A program made the position numbers and the translations under genes. Below, in pieces: positions 60,722-64,000 of a stretch of 64,000 nt of DNA (positions within the stretch are counted from its first letter, which is position 1; every line of letters starts with the position of its first letter). The DNA lies in assembly GCF_003353175.1 (NCBI RefSeq), contig NZ_QHKS01000028.1, positions 1 through 64,000 on the forward strand, given 5' to 3'. The notes under the pieces were generated by a model that saw only the letters and a list, made by a program, of their open reading frames with translations, ran no database searches and was not told the DNA's origin. The stretch comes from Paraburkholderia lacunae. Lineage in GTDB: Bacteria > Pseudomonadota > Gammaproteobacteria > Burkholderiales > Burkholderiaceae.

Positions 60722-62233
60722 ATGAAACTGAATTGGGCATCAAAGATGGATAGGAAACGTAAGCCGGATACACAGACCCGGCGCCAGCTTCTACGCATCA
60801 CGGCGATAAGCGCGGCGTCACTCGCGACCGGCGGCGTGTCGCTGGCACAGGCCGCCGCAACGACCGCAACGAAGCCTATGAACGGCGACATTCTGGACGT
60901 CGCAATCATCGGCGCGGGTCTTGCTGGATTGACCGCCGGCCGTGACCTCAAACTGGCCGGATGCGATTCGTTCGTCGTGCTCGAGGCGCGCGACCGCGTC
61001 GGCGGACGCACGTATAACCATGACCTCGGACACGGCGTCGTTTCCGAAGCCGGAGGGCAGTGGATCGGTCCCGGCCAGACCGCGATCTTCGATCTGGCAC
61101 GTCAACTCGAGATCGATACGTTTCCGAGCTGGTACGCGGGCAAGACCGTCGTGATGGCGCAGGGCGCTACGGTGGCCCAGGATTTTCAAGGGGGCACTGG
61201 GGATGACGACACGATCGGTAACCGGCTTGCCGAACTGTCGCGCGGCGTGCCGTCCGGGGCGCCGTGGAAAGCGCCGCATCTGGCGGAACTGGACAAGCTC
61301 TCTTACGGCGAGTGGCTGTTGCAGCAGGGCGTGAAATACGAGGACGGCTACTTTCTCGCGCTAGCCGCGAAGCTGACCACGGGCGGTGCGCCAGCGCAGC
61401 TGGGTCTGCTGCACTACCTATCGATGATCAACAGCGCAAGCTGCAACTACACGCAGCTCGAAGCGTTCAAAGGCGGCGCGCAGGAAACGCGCATCGTCGG
61501 CGGCTCGCAGCGTCTGAGTATCAAGGTGGCCAATCAACTCGGCGACAAGGTCAGGCTGTCCTCGCCGGTGCGCAAGATCGCCGGCTGGGATCGCGATGTT
61601 GTCGAACTGCATACCGATCAGGGCGTGGTCAAGGCGCGCCGCGTGATCGTTGCGATGAACCCTGCCCTGTGCAATCAAGTGGTTTTCGATCCGCCGTTGC
61701 CCGGCGGGCGGGCGCAGCTACAGCGGAACTGGCCCACAAACGCCCCCATGCGCAAGACGGTCCACGTCTACGACAAACCGTTCTGGCGCGACGCCGGTTA
61801 CTGCGGAACGATCTTCCAGGTCGGCGGCCCGGTTTTCATGGCGTACGACAACTCGCCCCCCGATGCGTCGCTCGGCGTGATCGCCGCGTTCGTCGCGCCG
61901 GGGATGTTGCCCAACGATCCCACGACGGCGGAAAGAACGCTTTCGGCCACGTTTGCGAAGGCATTCGGCGACCGCGCGCTGCATCCGACGCAATTCCACG
62001 ACTACGACTGGGGCCGGGTCGATCCATGGACCCTGCATTGCATCAATCCCATGCCACCGGGCTTCTGGTCGAAGTGGGGCAAGTATCTGCATCCCGAAGT
62101 GGGCCGCCTGATCTGGTCAGGGACCGAAACCGCCGACATCTGGGCCGGCGCGATGGATGGCGCCGTGCGTTCGGGTCACCGCGCAGCCTTGCAGGCGCTG
62201 GCCGGTTTCACTCAACGCGGCGAGGTGGCGTGA
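60722..62233 (+). CDS. Flavin monoamine oxidase-family enzyme with Tat signal
   Basis: The 503-residue protein has a twin-arginine motif TRRQLLRI (R20-R21) followed by a hydrophobic stretch to about A46, so it is exported folded. The FAD site is IIGAGLAGLTAGRDLKLAG (GxGxxG at 64-69) with VVLEARDRVGGRTYNHDLG, and the C-terminal FAD contact WSGTETADIWAGAMDGAVRSGHRAA. It belongs to the polyamine/nicotine-type amine oxidases. The adjacent diheme cytochrome c suggests it passes electrons to cytochrome c rather than to O2, as described for NicA2. A GAGGAGAAG precedes the ATG. Confidence 0.9.
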   Translation: MKLNWASKMDRKRKPDTQTRRQLLRITAISAASLATGGVSLAQAAATTATKPMNGDILDVAIIGAGLAGLTAGRDLKLAGCDSFVVLEARDRVGGRTYNHDLGHGVVSEAGGQWIGPGQTAIFDLARQLEIDTFPSWYAGKTVVMAQGATVAQDFQGGTGDDDTIGNRLAELSRGVPSGAPWKAPHLAELDKLSYGEWLLQQGVKYEDGYFLALAAKLTTGGAPAQLGLLHYLSMINSASCNYTQLEAFKGGAQETRIVGGSQRLSIKVANQLGDKVRLSSPVRKIAGWDRDVVELHTDQGVVKARRVIVAMNPALCNQVVFDPPLPGGRAQLQRNWPTNAPMRKTVHVYDKPFWRDAGYCGTIFQVGGPVFMAYDNSPPDASLGVIAAFVAPGMLPNDPTTAERTLSATFAKAFGDRALHPTQFHDYDWGRVDPWTLHCINPMPPGFWSKWGKYLHPEVGRLIWSGTETADIWAGAMDGAVRSGHRAALQALAGFTQRGEVA

Positions 62234-62914
62234 ATGAAACGGGCATGGATCGTAAGCGCAGTCGTCGTGCTGGCAGGCGTCGTGGGTGTGGGAGCGCTCT
62301 ACGGGCGCGAATACCTCGACGGCATGCATTTCGAAAAATCGATGAGCGAAATCGACAAGACGGAAGTGGTCAACGGCGGCCCCTGGCCGCAGCCGCAGGA
62401 GACCTGTGTCTTCTGCCACGGTGCGCACGGCCAGTCCGTCAACGCCTGGTATCCGGCGCTGTCCGGACAACCCGAGGCTTATCTCGTTGCCCAGTTGCAC
62501 GCGTTTGCCGGAGGGCAACGACCCAACCCCTACATGGGGGCGATTGCGAGGGGGCTTACGGACGAGCAGATCAAGTCGCTGGCTGCTTATTTCGCGCGGC
62601 AGACGCCGTCCCAAAGCGAAGCGGTGCACGCCCAGACAGCGCTCGAAAAGCAGGGCATGGCGCTCGTAGCGGCGAAAAGCTGCCAGGCCTGCCACGGGGC
62701 TTCGTTCATGGGCCAGGGTGCCGTGCCGCGTCTGGCAGGCCAGGGCGAAGCTTATCTCGCGACGCAGCTTGCTGCGTTCAAGGCGGGCGAACGTCGTGAC
62801 CCGAGCGGCGCAATGAACGGGATGGCGGCCGCATTGTCCGGCGAAGACATCCACGCGGTAGCCAGCTACCTCGCGGGCCTGAGGCCTGGGGGCAGCCCCG
62901 CAGGCGTGCAATAG
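62234..62914 (+). CDS. Diheme c-type cytochrome
   Basis: The 226-residue product has an N-terminal membrane anchor or signal (AWIVSAVVVLAGVVGVGALYG) and two haem c sites, CVFCH at 58-62 and CQACH at 150-154, each followed by a class-I cytochrome fold with a later Met ligand candidate (PNPYMGAIARGLTDEQIKSLAAYFA; GAMNGMAAALSGEDIHAVASYLA). The gene starts directly at the base after the amine-oxidase stop (TGAATG), so the two are made together. It likely accepts electrons from that flavoenzyme and feeds a terminal oxidase. Confidence 0.93.
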   Translation: MKRAWIVSAVVVLAGVVGVGALYGREYLDGMHFEKSMSEIDKTEVVNGGPWPQPQETCVFCHGAHGQSVNAWYPALSGQPEAYLVAQLHAFAGGQRPNPYMGAIARGLTDEQIKSLAAYFARQTPSQSEAVHAQTALEKQGMALVAAKSCQACHGASFMGQGAVPRLAGQGEAYLATQLAAFKAGERRDPSGAMNGMAAALSGEDIHAVASYLAGLRPGGSPAGVQ

Positions 62915-62944
62915 CCGCATTGGCGTAGCGCGGCAGGAGTCGGG

Positions 62945-62972
62945 AAGAGACAGGAAATACCCTGTCTTTTTT
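62945..62972 (+). terminator. Intrinsic terminator after the cytochrome gene
   Basis: GACAGG / CCTGTC (62949-62954, 62961-62966) form a 6-bp stem with loop AAATAC, extended by A-T pairs and followed by six T. It ends the operon that begins at the PhyH gene, and matches the palindrome at 52510 in form. Confidence 0.8.
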
Positions 62973-62987
62973 AGCTTTACGTATTTG

Positions 62988-63019
62988 GTATCATGAACTA
63001 TGTTTTGTATTGTGTTCTA
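62988..63019. promoter_or_regulatory. Paired 13-bp direct repeats upstream of the last gene
   Basis: GTATCATGAACTA (62988-63000), a 6-base spacer, and GTATTGTGTTCTA (63007-63019) repeat the arrangement found before the PhyH gene. The site lies 116 bases before the ATG at 63136. The two halves fit a dimeric regulator binding direct repeats. Confidence 0.55.
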
Positions 63020-63135
63020 TAACATGGGCGTGCATTATCGCAGTATCGTCCGACGGCGGGGTTCGCCAGCCGCCGAAGACAATCCGGGCATTTAGCCGAC
63101 TCGACATTCGACCAATCAAGTTTCAGGAGACAAGC

Positions 63136-64000
63136 ATGGCAAAGCATTCCGTCGTCGTTTATGGCGCAAGCGGTTATACCGGCATGTTGATCATGGACTG
63201 GCTCATCGACCAGGACATTCCCTTTACGGCGGTCGCACGTAATGCGAAGCGCACGCAGGACATGATGGCGCAGCGTGTCGTGCGCCTCGAATCGGCGAAC
63301 TACGAAGTCATCGAAGCCGAGCACAGCGTGGATTCGCTCGTGAACGCCTTTCGCGGTGCAAAGGTCGTGTGCAACACGGTCGGGCCGTTCTTCAACTTCG
63401 GCCTCACCGCTGTGGAAGCGGCGCTCAAGGCTGGCTGCCACTACCTCGACACTACTGGCGAGCAGCACTTTATCCGCCAGGTTCGCGAGCAGTTTGGCGA
63501 GCAGTTCCGGCAGGCCGGGCAGCTGGTGTCGCCCTCGAATGCCTACATGTACACGTTCGCCGAAATCGCCGCCGAACTGGCACTCGAAACGCCCGGTATA
63601 GACGCGCTGGAGACGGCCACGCTCACGCGCGGCCCGCGCGGCGCCGGCGCTGGTGTGAGCGTGGGCTCCACTGCGACCATCTTCGAAGGCTATCGCCAGG
63701 AATCTTCCTATCTGTGGGAAAAGAAGCTGGTGCCGCATGACAGGCACGCTTCGTTCAACATCGCTTCTCCCGATTTCCTTCAGCCCGTGTTTGCTCTGCC
63801 GTGGGGCGGTACGTCGCTGCCGGTGTATTTCGAGCACGATGCGCGCGTGCGCAGCTGTATCTCGTGCGTGGGTTTCTACGACAACAACGCGATGCAGATG
63901 GTGCATGGACTCGGTCAGAAGTGGGATGCGGAATACGCGCACCTGCCGCGCGAGCAGCAGGACGCGGTGCTCAAGCAGCTTGTCGATTCCGTGACTCCGT
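63136..64000 (+). CDS. Saccharopine dehydrogenase-like NADP-binding protein (cut by window end)
   Basis: The frame starts at the ATG at 63136 (AGGAGACAAGC before it) and is open to the last base, 288 codons. The N-terminus VVVYGASGYTGMLIMDWLI is a Rossmann GxxGYTG dinucleotide site, and the next parts (VCNTVGPFFNFGLTAVEAALKAGCHYLDTTGEQ) match the saccharopine-dehydrogenase/trans-acting enoyl reductase family, which includes reductases of lipids and polyketides. True substrate is unknown. It is first in a new transcription unit after the terminator and shares the paired-repeat site with the PhyH operon. Confidence 0.88.
   Translation, partial: MAKHSVVVYGASGYTGMLIMDWLIDQDIPFTAVARNAKRTQDMMAQRVVRLESANYEVIEAEHSVDSLVNAFRGAKVVCNTVGPFFNFGLTAVEAALKAGCHYLDTTGEQHFIRQVREQFGEQFRQAGQLVSPSNAYMYTFAEIAAELALETPGIDALETATLTRGPRGAGAGVSVGSTATIFEGYRQESSYLWEKKLVPHDRHASFNIASPDFLQPVFALPWGGTSLPVYFEHDARVRSCISCVGFYDNNAMQMVHGLGQKWDAEYAHLPREQQDAVLKQLVDSVTP

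Noticed and set aside
1..64000. tRNA, rRNA or attachment site in a tRNA
   Set aside because: I saw no GTTCGA-type T-loop in a cloverleaf context and no rRNA sequence, but a dedicated search was not possible.

Overview
The window is GC-rich DNA from a Burkholderiaceae-type betaproteobacterium, most likely Paraburkholderia, Caballeronia or a close relative. This is inferred from gene content (DUF4148 protein, OmpW, NodT-type efflux, DUF1302/DUF1329 pair, IS1182/IS110/IS3/IS6 mixture) and codon use, not from a marker gene. No rRNA, tRNA or CRISPR array was seen. It reads as an accessory region of a large replicon: metabolic and transport islands separated by transposon debris.

Layout. 1-5.7 kb: an IS3 end, an HU-like protein overlapping a DUF1016 nuclease-like gene, a quinone oxidoreductase divergent from a LysR regulator. 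5.8-14.1 kb: an AI-2E-family membrane protein, then a TetR gene divergent from a complete tripartite RND efflux operon. 14.3-21.2 kb: a pqiA remnant, a second closely related TetR gene, and a four-gene aromatic meta-cleavage operon (flavin hydroxylase, extradiol dioxygenase, fumarylacetoacetase-family hydrolase, acyl-CoA synthetase). 21.3-26 kb: OmpW, an IS1182-family element and relics (IS110, Crp/Fnr, tyrosine recombinase, a 172-bp inverted-repeat element). 26-33.6 kb: an M28 peptidase, a MacA/LolD/FtsX-type ABC export operon and a YyaL-type thioredoxin-domain protein. 34-40.2 kb: gene fragments, a sugar-acid dehydratase and a divergent sugar ABC importer with palindromic sites between them.

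40.2-50.4 kb is a nest of mobile DNA: an IS6 relic cut by an intact IS6-family element, a 25-bp tandem repeat, a toxin-antitoxin pair, two IS110-type copies sharing a conserved non-coding leader (a bridge-RNA candidate), and an IS3 element whose orfB is split by a 3.36-kb four-gene serine-recombinase element. Removing that insert restores the IS3 reading frame exactly at a CAA core. This element is the best candidate in the window for a poorly described system.

50.6-64 kb: a lytic transglycosylase, a decayed tandem copy of a promoter plus dioxygenase gene, then a long same-strand catabolic/export cluster: PhyH-type dioxygenase, RidA, DUF1329, DUF1302, MMPL-type RND transporter, YCF48-like protein, Tat-exported flavin amine oxidase, diheme cytochrome c and a saccharopine-dehydrogenase-like reductase cut by the window end. 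A terminator plus paired 13-bp direct repeats stands before the first gene and again before the last, which suggests shared regulation. The amine oxidase/cytochrome c pair suggests a periplasmic dehydrogenase feeding the respiratory chain.
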